36,404 bases of DNA from Chryseosolibacter sp036402075 (GTDB lineage Bacteria; Bacteroidota; Bacteroidia; Cytophagales; Cyclobacteriaceae): assembly GCA_036402075.1 (NCBI GenBank), contig DASWTP010000190.1, forward strand, positions 1 through 36,404, in the 5' to 3' direction. The position numbers and the translations under genes are program-made. Within the stretch, counting starts at the first letter, position 1, and each line of letters begins with the position of its first letter. Under the pieces are notes generated by a model. The model saw nothing but the letters and a program-made list of their open reading frames with translations. It made no database searches and was not told the origin of the DNA. Below, piece after piece: positions 16,124 through 24,287 of this stretch.

Positions 16124-18103
16124 TTAGAAAACTTTTGATTCTGCGAGTTTCTTCTCTACTGCAGCGTCTTTCATTTCGTAGGTAATCTCCATAATCTTCA
16201 CCACTTCTCCTGAACGGTTCTTGATCGGAGAATAATTTGATTTCACGGTAATCACTTCGCCTTTTCGGTTTAGACGCTTAAACGTCCCCTTCTTCGGATA
16301 CCCAGCCGCAAGATCTCTCCAAAATTGCCTGTACTCTTCGCTGCTCTTCTCCTCCTTGGTCACCAGGAGTCTGTGGTGTTCGCCAAGGATCTCCTCCTGT
16401 GCAAAGCCATATAGCTCGAGGAAGTTTCCATTCACTTTCGAGAGTGATCCGTCAATGCTGTAGTCGGCAACGGCAAGTGCGCTGTGAACGGCCACCATGG
16501 TAGCTTCGGTTTCAGACTGGCTGCGCTGCATTTCTTCCTGTGTAGCCTGAAGCTCTTCCATATTCTGGCGCATCTCCTCTTCCTGCGCCCGCATCTGCTC
16601 GGTCATTTCCTGCGACTCTTCGAGCAAGTGCTGCGTTCTTGCGTTGATCTTCACTGACGAGATCGTAGACGCAATACTTTCGGCAATTTTTTGGACAAAC
16701 TCGATCTCAAAATCCTGGAACGTGGTAAAGGAAGCAATTTCCACCACACCAAAGATCTGATCGTTGACTTTTAATGGAACGATCATCACACTGGTAGGAT
16801 TTGCATCGCCAAGTCCGGAAGTGATCTTAATGTAATTCTGAGGCACTTCAGTCAGGTAAACGATATCACCCTCCTGCCAAGCCTGCCCTGCAAGACCTTC
16901 GCCTCTGTGGATTTTATGATTGAGGAACTTCTTCTTATCCCAGGCATAGCACGCTTTCATTGACATAGTTGGCTCTTCACCTTCACCATTCTCATCAACG
17001 ATATAAAGCGCACCCTGATTTGCCTTGAGGTATTTCACCAGGTTGCCGATGATCTCATCCGATAACTTGAGCAGATCATTATTGTTCGTTCTCAAAATCT
17101 CGCCAAACTTAGCCTGCCCGCTGGTGGCCCAGTTACGCTTCGTATCATCTTCTGCAACTTTCGCCAGGTTGTCGCGCATATTGATCAACGCGTTCCCCAA
17201 CACATCGTGCTCACTTAACGGCTTGAAATCAGACTGGTAACTTCCTTTACCGATATTTTCCGCAAACAACGTTGTCGCTTTCAAACCATTGACAAGATTA
17301 TCCATGGCGAATGCCATATCACCGATCTCATCGTTATTGAATTTGGTCTGCTTGTCTTCAACAAGTTCGCCACGTCCGAGTTTTTCAACGATATTCTTGA
17401 GGTAATTGACGGGTTTGGTTACCGAGATCACGAGGTAGAGCGCACTGATCACCGCGATGACAAGGAATACACCACCAAATATGAGAGTAAGCATATTCAA
17501 GCGGTCAATTGATTTCATCACTTCAGCATCCGATTCTTTCGTGAGCTGGGTTTGTCGCTCTGCAATGGTAAGCAAGCTGCTGATGAGTTTATTGGTAGAT
17601 GGAATTACATCGTTCTCGATTGAGGCTTCTGCCATGAACTTCAAGGTGGCGTCTTCATAGTTCTCAAACGACTGAAGGTTTGCCATGATGTCATCACGTT
17701 GGATTTTAAGCAATGCATCAAACGACTGCAGGGCGCTATCCATTCTCAGTTTCTGGTCGTTGTCCCAGCTCGCAGATAGTTTTTGCAGACGCTTCTTCAG
17801 TTCAGGATAAGTTGATTCCTGCAGCTCGCGCAGCGCCTTCTTGTCATCCATGTTACCACGCAGGTAAACCCAGTTAGTCACGAGCATGCGCGACTTGGTT
17901 ACCGTAAGAATTAATTCGTTAATAGCGTCTTTTGAAGGACGGTAATCCTCACTAGAGCTCAGCACAACACGCTCGATAGTGCTTCCGCTGCGAAAAATGA
18001 CCAGCACAACAACAACGAACAGCGCAATCAACAAGAAAAAACTACCGATGATCTTGTTCCCGATCGTCATCCGAAAGCGAAACTTCTTCTTTTTATCTTC
18101 CAT
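16124..18103 (-). CDS. Membrane sensor protein: periplasmic helical domain, HAMP, GAF, coiled coil, PAS
   Basis: The 659-residue product has TM helices at about 14-37 and 203-227 enclosing a helical periplasmic sensor region. A HAMP domain follows (about 226-280; SVTKPVNYLKNIVEKLGRGE), perhaps a second HAMP-like segment (280-325), a GAF domain (about 345-485; GEGLAGQAWQEGDIVYLTEVP, VMIVPLKVNDQIFGVVEIAS), a Gln/Glu-rich coiled coil (about 488-535) and a PAS domain (about 540-650; SLSKVNGNFLELYGF, YSPIKNRSGEVVKIME). No histidine kinase, GGDEF/EAL or methyl-accepting signalling module follows the PAS domain, so the output must be a partner protein or protein contacts. It lies 6 bp downstream of a YfiR-like gene, so the pair is translated from one message. 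Confidence 0.88.
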   Translation of the reverse strand: MEDKKKKFRFRMTIGNKIIGSFFLLIALFVVVVLVIFRSGSTIERVVLSSSEDYRPSKDAINELILTVTKSRMLVTNWVYLRGNMDDKKALRELQESTYPELKKRLQKLSASWDNDQKLRMDSALQSFDALLKIQRDDIMANLQSFENYEDATLKFMAEASIENDVIPSTNKLISSLLTIAERQTQLTKESDAEVMKSIDRLNMLTLIFGGVFLVIAVISALYLVISVTKPVNYLKNIVEKLGRGELVEDKQTKFNNDEIGDMAFAMDNLVNGLKATTLFAENIGKGSYQSDFKPLSEHDVLGNALINMRDNLAKVAEDDTKRNWATSGQAKFGEILRTNNNDLLKLSDEIIGNLVKYLKANQGALYIVDENGEGEEPTMSMKACYAWDKKKFLNHKIHRGEGLAGQAWQEGDIVYLTEVPQNYIKITSGLGDANPTSVMIVPLKVNDQIFGVVEIASFTTFQDFEIEFVQKIAESIASTISSVKINARTQHLLEESQEMTEQMRAQEEEMRQNMEELQATQEEMQRSQSETEATMVAVHSALAVADYSIDGSLSKVNGNFLELYGFAQEEILGEHHRLLVTKEEKSSEEYRQFWRDLAAGYPKKGTFKRLNRKGEVITVKSNYSPIKNRSGEVVKIMEITYEMKDAAVEKKLAESKVF

Positions 18104-18109
18104 AGTGGG

Positions 18110-18610
18110 TTAAATCAATATAGCCATCCCCATAAGAGCATTTGAAATTTTCAAATTATGCTTACTGGCGGCAGCCTGGTTTAATTCAAATGCTAATTTA
18201 CCATCCTTGGTAATAAAATTGATATCGCTTCCTTTGGCGCCAAGGCCTGGCTCTTCCGTGATGATCAAGGTAGACTGGGCGGCTGTTTTCGTGAGGACGG
18301 CTGCAAATTGGGCCGACTGCGCTGCAGGGACGAATAGGATATTACATTTCTTGATTTCAGCCGGGGAATTGATCCTGGTGACTTTGATACTCCGGTCGCC
18401 AACTTTCTTTGCTGTTGCCATCTCCTTCAGCTGATCAATAATCGGAGAATCTCCAAGCACAAGGATCTCGAAGTCGCCCTGGCTGTAGTCGGCAGGCCAC
18501 TCCACGTAGCGTGTAAAACCGTAAACATAAACCGAATGCAGTTTGTAACCCTGTGCTAAAGCAAGGTTGCCGAGAACTACCATCAATACTGCTAGTACAC
18601 ACCTTCTCAT
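18110..18610 (-). CDS. YfiR-like (DUF4154) periplasmic protein
   Basis: The 166-residue product has a signal peptide (MRRCVLAVLMVVLGNLALAQ) and the YfiR/DUF4154 pattern: YVYGFTRYVEWPADY, FEILVLGDSPI, KCNILFVPAAQS, TLIITEEPGLGAKGSDINF and the ending LKISNALMGMAILI. In Pseudomonas, YfiR binds the periplasmic domain of the diguanylate cyclase YfiN and keeps it inactive. Here the gene sits directly upstream of a membrane sensor with a periplasmic domain and HAMP, so an analogous lid role is a reasonable inference. The partner has no cyclase domain. The family's disulfide-forming cysteines are not conserved; only one Cys is visible in the mature part. Confidence 0.85.
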   Translation of the reverse strand: MRRCVLAVLMVVLGNLALAQGYKLHSVYVYGFTRYVEWPADYSQGDFEILVLGDSPIIDQLKEMATAKKVGDRSIKVTRINSPAEIKKCNILFVPAAQSAQFAAVLTKTAAQSTLIITEEPGLGAKGSDINFITKDGKLAFELNQAAASKHNLKISNALMGMAILI

Positions 18611-18645
18611 GATCCGGTAATAATACGGTTTCTTTGAAAATCAAA

Positions 18646-18653
18646 CAAAATTA
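18646..18653 (-). promoter_or_regulatory. Candidate -7 box for the YfiR-sensor operon
   Basis: TAATTTTG on the minus strand matches TAnnTTTG and would start transcription about 30 nt before the YfiR-like ATG. The nearest upstream TTTG is only 15 bp away, shorter than the usual 19-21, so support is partial. Confidence 0.4.
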
Positions 18654-18830
18654 AGGGTGATTGGACGTCAAAAAGTTCATATTTAACGATTTTCTGACAT
18701 TGGTGTCAAATGCGTCAAGTGCTCACTGGAGGAGTCTTATCTGGTTAAGCCGATGCCGGATGAAAAATTGGATTTCACCAAACTTTCCATGCGCGGCAGC
18801 AGTTATTCTGTCACAACAATCCGTGTTGCT

Positions 18831-19226
18831 ATGAGCGAATTTAAGACAAAATCAAATGACGAGTGGAAAAAAGAACTGACGGAAGAGGAATATCGGGTCC
18901 TGAGGGAGAAAGGCACAGAAAGGGCATTTACAGGTGAATATTGGGACAACCATAACCGTGGCATTTACTATTGTCGCGCCTGTCATCAAAAGCTATTCAC
19001 TTCGGATACAAAATTCGATTCCGGCACGGGGTGGCCTAGTTTCTTTGCACCCGCCTCAAAGGAAGCGGTGTCTACAATCTTAGACCGAAGCCACGGCATG
19101 ACCCGGCAGGAAGTAGTTTGCAGTAATTGCGGAAGCCACCTTGGCCACGTGTTTCCCGATGGGCCAAGACCGACGGGCCTGCGGTACTGCATGAATTCAA
19201 TCTCCATGAAATTTGAGGAGGAATAA
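18831..19226 (+). CDS. msrB: Peptide methionine sulfoxide reductase MsrB
   Basis: MsrB reduces the R-epimer of methionine sulfoxide. Two zinc-binding CxxC pairs are present (YCRACH and CSNCG), with the signatures DSGTGWPSF, LGHVFPDGPRPTG and the catalytic Cys in LRYCMNSISMKF. The frame is open upstream to an ATG at 18753, but that adds 26 residues unlike the family and without a signal peptide. The ATG at 18831 gives a normal 131-residue enzyme starting MSEFKTKSNDEWKKEL. It is cytosolic, in contrast to the exported MsrA about 4 kb upstream. It is divergent from the YfiR-like gene, sharing that intergenic region. Confidence 0.94.
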   Translation: MSEFKTKSNDEWKKELTEEEYRVLREKGTERAFTGEYWDNHNRGIYYCRACHQKLFTSDTKFDSGTGWPSFFAPASKEAVSTILDRSHGMTRQEVVCSNCGSHLGHVFPDGPRPTGLRYCMNSISMKFEEE

Positions 19227-19298
19227 ACCTGGCTTGAGCGGGTAGCGACAAGCAACCAGCAACAATTTTGCTTATCTTTTAAGCCTAAACCTCCTACT

Positions 19299-20153
19299 AT
19301 GTGCAGATTAATGGCTTATCTGGGAACACCCATCATTATTGACAAACTGCTTTACCAGCCGAAAAACTCACTCGTCAATCAAAGCATCAATGCCCGTGAG
19401 ATTGAAGAGCCGCTCAATGGCGATGGTTTTGGCATTGGCTGGTATGTGAGGGATGTAAATTTTGAGCCGGTCACATTTGTTTCCGTGCATCCTGCGTGGA
19501 GCAACCGCAACCTGAAAAACCTGGCGCCAAAAATTAAAACTGATTGCTTCGTTGCCCATGTGCGGGCGGCCAGCGTAGGCGAAGTTTCCGAGTCGAATTG
19601 CCACCCTTTTCAATACAAGAACATTCTGATGATGCACAATGGTGGCGTTGAGGAATTCTACAAGATTAAGCGAAAATTGCGCGAACCGCTTACCGATGAA
19701 TTATACAACTGGATTAAAGGGCAAACCGATTCAGAACATCTTTTTGCCTACCTCCTTAACGAATTGTTTAAGAATCACAAGACCGTGAGCCCAGAAGCTG
19801 TAGTTGATTCTTTCGAGAAGACATTTCAAGCGTTAAAGAAAATGATGGCCGAGGCCGGAATCAAAGAGCCTGCTTACCTCAATATGGGTTTCACCAATGG
19901 CTTGTTCCTCGTGGCTACCCGTTACTGCAGCGATCCCAAGGAAGAACCGCTTACATTATATCATTCCGAAGGAAGTCGGTTTGTCGTGGAAGACGGTGTG
20001 ACCCACCTGATGGCACCTGAAGACGATGACCACGCGGTGCTGGTTGTGTCCGAAAAGCTTTCGGACGACAAATCATGGACACTGATTCCCCCGAATCATT
20101 TTGTCATCGTTGAAAATACCCTGAATGTGCGCATCCGGCCAATAAGGGACTAG
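19299..20153 (+). CDS. Class II glutamine amidotransferase (YafJ/EgtC-like)
   Basis: The 284-residue protein starts MCRLMAYLG, so after Met removal Cys becomes the N-terminal nucleophile that takes ammonia from glutamine. Other Ntn-hydrolase signatures are NGDGFGIGWYV, CFVAHVRAAS, NCHPFQYKNILMMHNGG and TDSEHLFAYLL. It is a stand-alone glutaminase domain; the acceptor substrate is not clear. Homologues include EgtC (ergothioneine pathway), but no other egt genes are present here, so I do not assign that role. It is cytosolic and ends about 53 bp before the lhgO start. Confidence 0.9.
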   Translation: MCRLMAYLGTPIIIDKLLYQPKNSLVNQSINAREIEEPLNGDGFGIGWYVRDVNFEPVTFVSVHPAWSNRNLKNLAPKIKTDCFVAHVRAASVGEVSESNCHPFQYKNILMMHNGGVEEFYKIKRKLREPLTDELYNWIKGQTDSEHLFAYLLNELFKNHKTVSPEAVVDSFEKTFQALKKMMAEAGIKEPAYLNMGFTNGLFLVATRYCSDPKEEPLTLYHSEGSRFVVEDGVTHLMAPEDDDHAVLVVSEKLSDDKSWTLIPPNHFVIVENTLNVRIRPIRD

Positions 20154-20206
20154 CGCGGACTTCATCATATTTGAAAAATTTCACTTAGTTTCGCACAAAA
20201 AAAGTA

Positions 20207-21403
20207 GTGAAATACGATATCATTATTGTTGGTGGAGGTATTGTCGGGCTTGCCACTGCGTTAAATGTTCTGGAGAAAAGTCCCGGCCGAAAAGTACTTG
20301 TACTGGAAAAAGAAACGGAGGTTGCAAAACACCAGACCGGAAATAACAGTGGGGTAATTCATTCGGGGTTATATTATAAACCTGGAAGCCTCAAGGCCAG
20401 GAACTGCATCCAGGGATATCACATGCTGATCAATTTCTGTAAGGCAAACGATGTTCCTTTTGAACTGTGCGGCAAGATTGTAGTGGCCACGGAACAGAAA
20501 GAAGTGCCGCTGCTAAAAAATCTTTTCGATCGGGGCGCACAGAACGGACTGCAGGGATTTAAAATGCTCACCGCATCGGAACTGAAGGAGTATGAACCAC
20601 ACGTGAATGGCGTTGCCGGATTTTTTGTTCCGCAGACCGGCATTGTTGACTACAAAGTTGTTGCTGAAAAATATGCCGAACTGATTCGCAACAAAGGCGG
20701 TGAAATCCACCTTGGCGAAAAAGTGATGGACATAAAACTTGAGTCGAAGGAAGTGCTGGTAGTTACCGAGAGAACCAGCTATCAGGCGCTGCAGCTGATT
20801 AACTGTGCGGGTCTTTATTCCGATAAAATTGCCAAGCTCACCGTGCCTGAGATTGACGTGAAGATCATTCCTTTCAGGGGAGAATATTATAAGCTCAAAA
20901 AGGAAAAGGAGTACCTCGTCAGGAACCTTATTTATCCCGTTCCAGATCCAAACTTCCCTTTCCTTGGTGTTCATTTCACGCGAATGATGAAAGGCGGTGT
21001 TGAAGCCGGACCAAATGCAGTGCTGGCCTTCAAGCGAGAAGGGTATAAAAGGTCAGATATCAACCTTTCCGAGCTTGCCGAAACACTGGCGTGGCCGGGA
21101 TTCCAGAAGGTTGCCAAAAAATATTGGCGCACGGGCATGGGCGAAATGTACCGATCATTTTCAAAGGCTGCGTTTACCAAGGCATTACAAAAGCTGATGC
21201 CCGAAGTCCAGGAAAACGATTTGGTGGATGGTGGCGCTGGCGTTCGAGCACAGGCATGTGACCGTACCGGGGGTCTGGTAGATGATTTCCTGATCCTTGA
21301 AAAAAGTCAGGTAATCAACGTTTGCAACGCCCCCTCTCCGGCAGCCACATCGTCACTCTCCATCGGTCAAACCGTTGCTGAACTTGCCCTGAAAAAGTTC
21401 TAA
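20207..21403 (+). CDS. lhgO: L-2-hydroxyglutarate oxidase/dehydrogenase LhgO
   Basis: This 398-residue FAD enzyme of the DAO family oxidises L-2-hydroxyglutarate to 2-oxoglutarate and usually passes electrons to the quinone pool. The N-terminal Rossmann motif is DIIIVGGGIVGLATALNVLE. HQTGNNSGVIHSGLYYKPGS and CIQGYHMLINFC are typical of LhgO, as are IIPFRGEYYKL, NLIYPVPDPNFPFLGVHFTR and GGAGVRAQA near the C-terminus. The start is GTG at 20207, the codon placed directly before KYDIIIVGGG. The gene lies 19 bp before the MoeB-like gene, so the two may be co-transcribed although no shared pathway is obvious. Confidence 0.93.
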   Translation: MKYDIIIVGGGIVGLATALNVLEKSPGRKVLVLEKETEVAKHQTGNNSGVIHSGLYYKPGSLKARNCIQGYHMLINFCKANDVPFELCGKIVVATEQKEVPLLKNLFDRGAQNGLQGFKMLTASELKEYEPHVNGVAGFFVPQTGIVDYKVVAEKYAELIRNKGGEIHLGEKVMDIKLESKEVLVVTERTSYQALQLINCAGLYSDKIAKLTVPEIDVKIIPFRGEYYKLKKEKEYLVRNLIYPVPDPNFPFLGVHFTRMMKGGVEAGPNAVLAFKREGYKRSDINLSELAETLAWPGFQKVAKKYWRTGMGEMYRSFSKAAFTKALQKLMPEVQENDLVDGGAGVRAQACDRTGGLVDDFLILEKSQVINVCNAPSPAATSSLSIGQTVAELALKKF

Positions 21404-21422
21404 GATTGACTTACTTTTAGAG

Positions 21423-22580
21423 ATGGGTAAACTCAGTCGGGAAGAGATCAAGCGATATTCACGTCACCTGGTAATAGACGAGATCGGGGTAACCGGGCAA
21501 GAACGACTGAAGGGCGCCAGTGTGCTGATCGTTGGTGCCGGAGGGCTTGGATGTCCGATTGCGTTGTACCTTACTGCAGCGGGAGTCGGGACGATCGGCA
21601 TCGCTGATCATGATGCGCTGGACGTTTCAAATCTTCAACGCCAGGTCCTCTACTCTGTTGACGACATTGGTCAAAAGAAAGCAGATGTTGCCGTTCGCAG
21701 GCTGAAAACACTGAACCCATTGATTTCAATTCGGGCGTTCACGGCACGAATAACCTCCGAAAATGCACTGAACATCCTTGAGCCGTTCGACATCGTAGTC
21801 GATGGCACCGATAATTTTCCCACGCGATATCTTCTCAATGATGCGTGCGTGTTATTAAACAAGACGCTCATCTACGGATCGATTCTGAAATTTGAGGGTC
21901 AGGTCGCTGTGCTCAACTTCGGCACGCCTGACGGAGGCAGATCTACAAATTACCGCGATCTCTTTCCCGAGCCTCCTGCGGCTGACACCGTTCAAAACTG
22001 TGAGCAGGCTGGCGTTGTTGGCGTTCTCCCGGGCATTATCGGATCGATTCAGGCCTCGGAAGTGGTGAAGGTTATTACTGGCGCTGGTGAGCCCTTGGTG
22101 GATAAACTACTGATCTTTGACGCGTTAACGCTCGATCAAACGCTCATTAACATCCCAAATCGGCAAAGCCGGAGACAGATAAAATCTTTAATCGATTATG
22201 AAGATTTTTGTGGTATAAGTCAGGAGAAAGATAAATCTTTGGCGGGTAATCAACCGAACATTATGAAAGAAGTTACAGTACAGGAATTGAAGAAACTAAA
22301 AGACTCGGGTGCTGACTTTCAGCTGATCGATGTTCGCGAACCGCACGAGTACGACATTTGCAACCTGGATGGTGAGCTGATCCCGATGTCGGAAATACCA
22401 TACAATGTAGACAAGATTTCGAAGGACAAACAAGTAGTGATTCACTGCCGCAGCGGAAAGCGCAGTGGTGACATGCTCCTCTGGCTCGAAAAGAATCACG
22501 GCTTCAGCAACTTGTACAATCTCAAAGGAGGAATTCTCGCCTGGGCGAAGGAGATCGATCCGGAGATGCCACAGTATTAA
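21423..22580 (+). CDS. moeB: MoeB/ThiF-type adenylyltransferase fused to rhodanese
   Basis: The 385-residue protein activates the C-terminus of a ubiquitin-like sulfur carrier such as MoaD or ThiS by adenylation, then can supply sulfur through its rhodanese domain. The E1-like domain (about 1-245) starts SREEIKRYSRHLVIDEIG, has the nucleotide loop LIVGAGGLGCPIALYLTAAG and DGTDNFPTRYLLNDAC. The zinc-type cysteine pairs seen in some MoeB proteins are not evident. The rhodanese domain (about 285-385) has Cys342 in VIHCRSGKRSGDML. The MoeB-rhodanese (MoeBR/MoeZ) layout is common and may serve molybdopterin, thiamine or thiolation pathways. No carrier protein gene is nearby, so the target pathway is open. 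Confidence 0.9.
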   Translation: MGKLSREEIKRYSRHLVIDEIGVTGQERLKGASVLIVGAGGLGCPIALYLTAAGVGTIGIADHDALDVSNLQRQVLYSVDDIGQKKADVAVRRLKTLNPLISIRAFTARITSENALNILEPFDIVVDGTDNFPTRYLLNDACVLLNKTLIYGSILKFEGQVAVLNFGTPDGGRSTNYRDLFPEPPAADTVQNCEQAGVVGVLPGIIGSIQASEVVKVITGAGEPLVDKLLIFDALTLDQTLINIPNRQSRRQIKSLIDYEDFCGISQEKDKSLAGNQPNIMKEVTVQELKKLKDSGADFQLIDVREPHEYDICNLDGELIPMSEIPYNVDKISKDKQVVIHCRSGKRSGDMLLWLEKNHGFSNLYNLKGGILAWAKEIDPEMPQY

Positions 22581-22590
22581 AAACAATTTC

Positions 22591-22677
22591 AGATTTTTGA
22601 TTTGAGATTTAAGATTTCGCGGAACTCCGACAATCAATGGGCACGCGCTAAAATCCTAATTCTAAAATCATAAATCA
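22591..22677. repeat. Inverted repeat of GATTT words between convergent genes
   Basis: The left arm 22591-22621 is four near-tandem GATTT-type words ending CGCG. The right arm 22644-22677 is its imperfect inverse, beginning CGCGCTAAAATCC and ending CATAAATCA. It fills the gap between the convergent moeB-like and metZ genes, and the right arm reaches the metZ stop. It may act as a bidirectional terminator. Confidence 0.6.
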
Positions 22678-23853
22678 ACTCGAGGCTTCAATCGCCTGCC
22701 GGATATCACCGATAATATCTTCCACATCTTCAAGTCCCACGGAGATTCTGATAAGCCCGGGGCTGATGCCTACCGCTGCGCGTTCTGCGTCCGTAAGTTT
22801 TGAATGCGTTGTGGATGCAGGATGAATCGCAATCGTTCGGGTGTCACCGAGATTCGGTGTGTGAGAAATCATCTTCAGGCTGTTGAGCACTCTCCTGCCC
22901 TGGTCCAAACCACCTTTGACTTCAAACGTAACTAATCCACCGCCAAGGCGCATTTGTTTCTTCGCAAGGGCGTGCTGCGGATGCGATGGAAGGAAAGGGT
23001 ACTTTACTTTCGCCACAACGGGGTTCGTTTCGAGATAGGTCGCCAGTTTCAGCGCGTTTTCGCAGTGCTTTTGCATCCTGATCGAAAGTGTCTCAAGGCT
23101 TTTTGAAAGGATCCATGCATTGAAAGGAGACATCGATGGGCCGGTGTGTCGTGCGAAAAACCGGATCTCTTTGATCAGCTCCCTGGTGCCGAGCACCGCC
23201 CCTCCAATTACACGTCCCTGTCCGTCCATGAACTTCGTTGCCGAGTGCGTCACGATGTGCGCGCCAAACTTCGCAGGGTTCTGCAGATACGGTGTGGCAA
23301 AACAATTGTCAACGTTAAGGATCAGGTTATGTTTCTTCGCAAGTTGTCCAATCCACTCCAGATCGATGAGATCAAGAGCCGGGTTCGAGGGCGTCTCTAC
23401 AAAGATCATTTTTGTGTTGGGCTGAATTTTTGCCTCCCACGTCTCCGGTTCATTGACATCCGCATAGGTATGCGAAATTCCAACGCGCGGAAACAGTGTA
23501 TTAAGAATCTGATGCGTGGAGCCGAACACTGACCGGCATGCAAGCACATGATCGCCCGTCTTCAGCAATGCCGCCATGCTTGAATACATTGCAGCCATTC
23601 CAGAAGCAGTTGCAATTCCGTCTTCGGTGCCTTCCAGCAAACACAACTTCTCGATGAATTCATTTGTGTTCGGATTCGAGTATCGGCTGTAGATGTTACC
23701 GGGAATTTCATCGGCAAACATCGCTCGCGCCTGCTCTGCGTCTTCAAACACAAAACTCGATGTCATGTAGACAGGAACGGAATGCTCGCGAAACGCGCTG
23801 CGCTCATGCTGGTGACGAATAGCATCAGTATCGAAATTTCTCTTCTTGCTCAT
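22675..23853 (-). CDS. metZ: Cys/Met metabolism PLP enzyme, O-succinylhomoserine sulfhydrylase type
   Basis: This 392-residue PLP enzyme joins sulfide (or cysteine) with an activated homoserine on the route to methionine. The PLP lysine is Lys207 in THSATKFMDGQG. Family signatures include YSRYSNPNT (phosphate-binding Tyr), ATASGMAAMYSSMAALLKTGD, FVETPSNPALDLIDL and NVDNCFATPYLQNP, and the C-terminus has SLGDTR-like NLGDTRTIAIHPASTTH and PGLIRISVGLED. MetZ, cystathionine gamma-synthase and gamma-lyase share these motifs; the DGQGRVIGGAV context favours MetZ, but exact substrate choice needs biochemical or phylogenetic data. It starts 8 bp after the OsmC gene stop, so it is co-transcribed with it. 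Confidence 0.87.
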   Translation of the reverse strand: MSKKRNFDTDAIRHQHERSAFREHSVPVYMTSSFVFEDAEQARAMFADEIPGNIYSRYSNPNTNEFIEKLCLLEGTEDGIATASGMAAMYSSMAALLKTGDHVLACRSVFGSTHQILNTLFPRVGISHTYADVNEPETWEAKIQPNTKMIFVETPSNPALDLIDLEWIGQLAKKHNLILNVDNCFATPYLQNPAKFGAHIVTHSATKFMDGQGRVIGGAVLGTRELIKEIRFFARHTGPSMSPFNAWILSKSLETLSIRMQKHCENALKLATYLETNPVVAKVKYPFLPSHPQHALAKKQMRLGGGLVTFEVKGGLDQGRRVLNSLKMISHTPNLGDTRTIAIHPASTTHSKLTDAERAAVGISPGLIRISVGLEDVEDIIGDIRQAIEASS

Positions 23854-23861
23854 TGATTTTA

Positions 23862-24287
23862 CTATGCAGGTCTTATAATTTCAGTGGTGTACGTTACAGT
23901 GGCTGTCTTCTCCAGCGTTTTCGCTACCGAACAATATTTGTCCACAGATAAGGCAACCGCCTTCTCCGCTTTCTCTTTATCCAAGTTTCCAAAGAGCTTA
24001 AAATGCGCATGGACTTTTACAAAAAGTGAGGGCACTGCACCTTCTTCGCGTTCACCCGTAACAGTCACTTTTATATCCTGCAGATCTTGCTTTTGTTTTT
24101 TCAAAATATTAACTACATCGATGGAACTGCACCCACCCATTGCGGCTAACAGCATTTGCATTGGGCGCATACCCTGGTTGGTGCCACCTATCTCAGGCGA
24201 GGCGTCTATGTGAACCGCGTTTCCGTTTTCGTTCTTTGCCTGAAAATGAAAACCGTCATTCAATCGATTGAGCTCAATTTTTATCAT
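23862..24287 (-). CDS. OsmC family protein
   Basis: The 141-residue OsmC/Ohr-fold protein has both reactive cysteines, Cys53 in MGGCSSIDVVNIL and Cys119 in VDKYCSVAKTL, as in thiol peroxidases that reduce organic hydroperoxides. The N-terminal strands (DGFHFQAKNENGNAVHID) and the GTNQGMRPMQMLLAAMGGC segment fit the YhfA-like OsmC subgroup. Its start overlaps the end of the upstream symporter gene by 14 bp and metZ follows after 8 bp, so translation is likely coupled. A role in thiol or sulfide-related redox chemistry beside metZ is inference. Confidence 0.9.
   Translation of the reverse strand: MIKIELNRLNDGFHFQAKNENGNAVHIDASPEIGGTNQGMRPMQMLLAAMGGCSSIDVVNILKKQKQDLQDIKVTVTGEREEGAVPSLFVKVHAHFKLFGNLDKEKAEKAVALSVDKYCSVAKTLEKTATVTYTTEIIRPA

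Noticed and set aside
16124..18103. Histidine kinase or methyl-accepting chemoreceptor
   Set aside because: No H-box, ATPase or conserved MCP signalling hairpin is present after the GAF and PAS domains.
18753..18830. 26-residue N-terminal extension of MsrB
   Set aside because: It is not a signal peptide and does not match the family; the ATG at 18831 fits better.
19299..20153. EgtC of ergothioneine synthesis
   Set aside because: The glutaminase signatures fit but no other egt genes are present in the window, so the pathway is not supported.
20513..20974. Minus-strand frame of 153 codons inside lhgO
   Set aside because: The plus-strand LhgO motifs cover the same bases, so this frame is a shadow.
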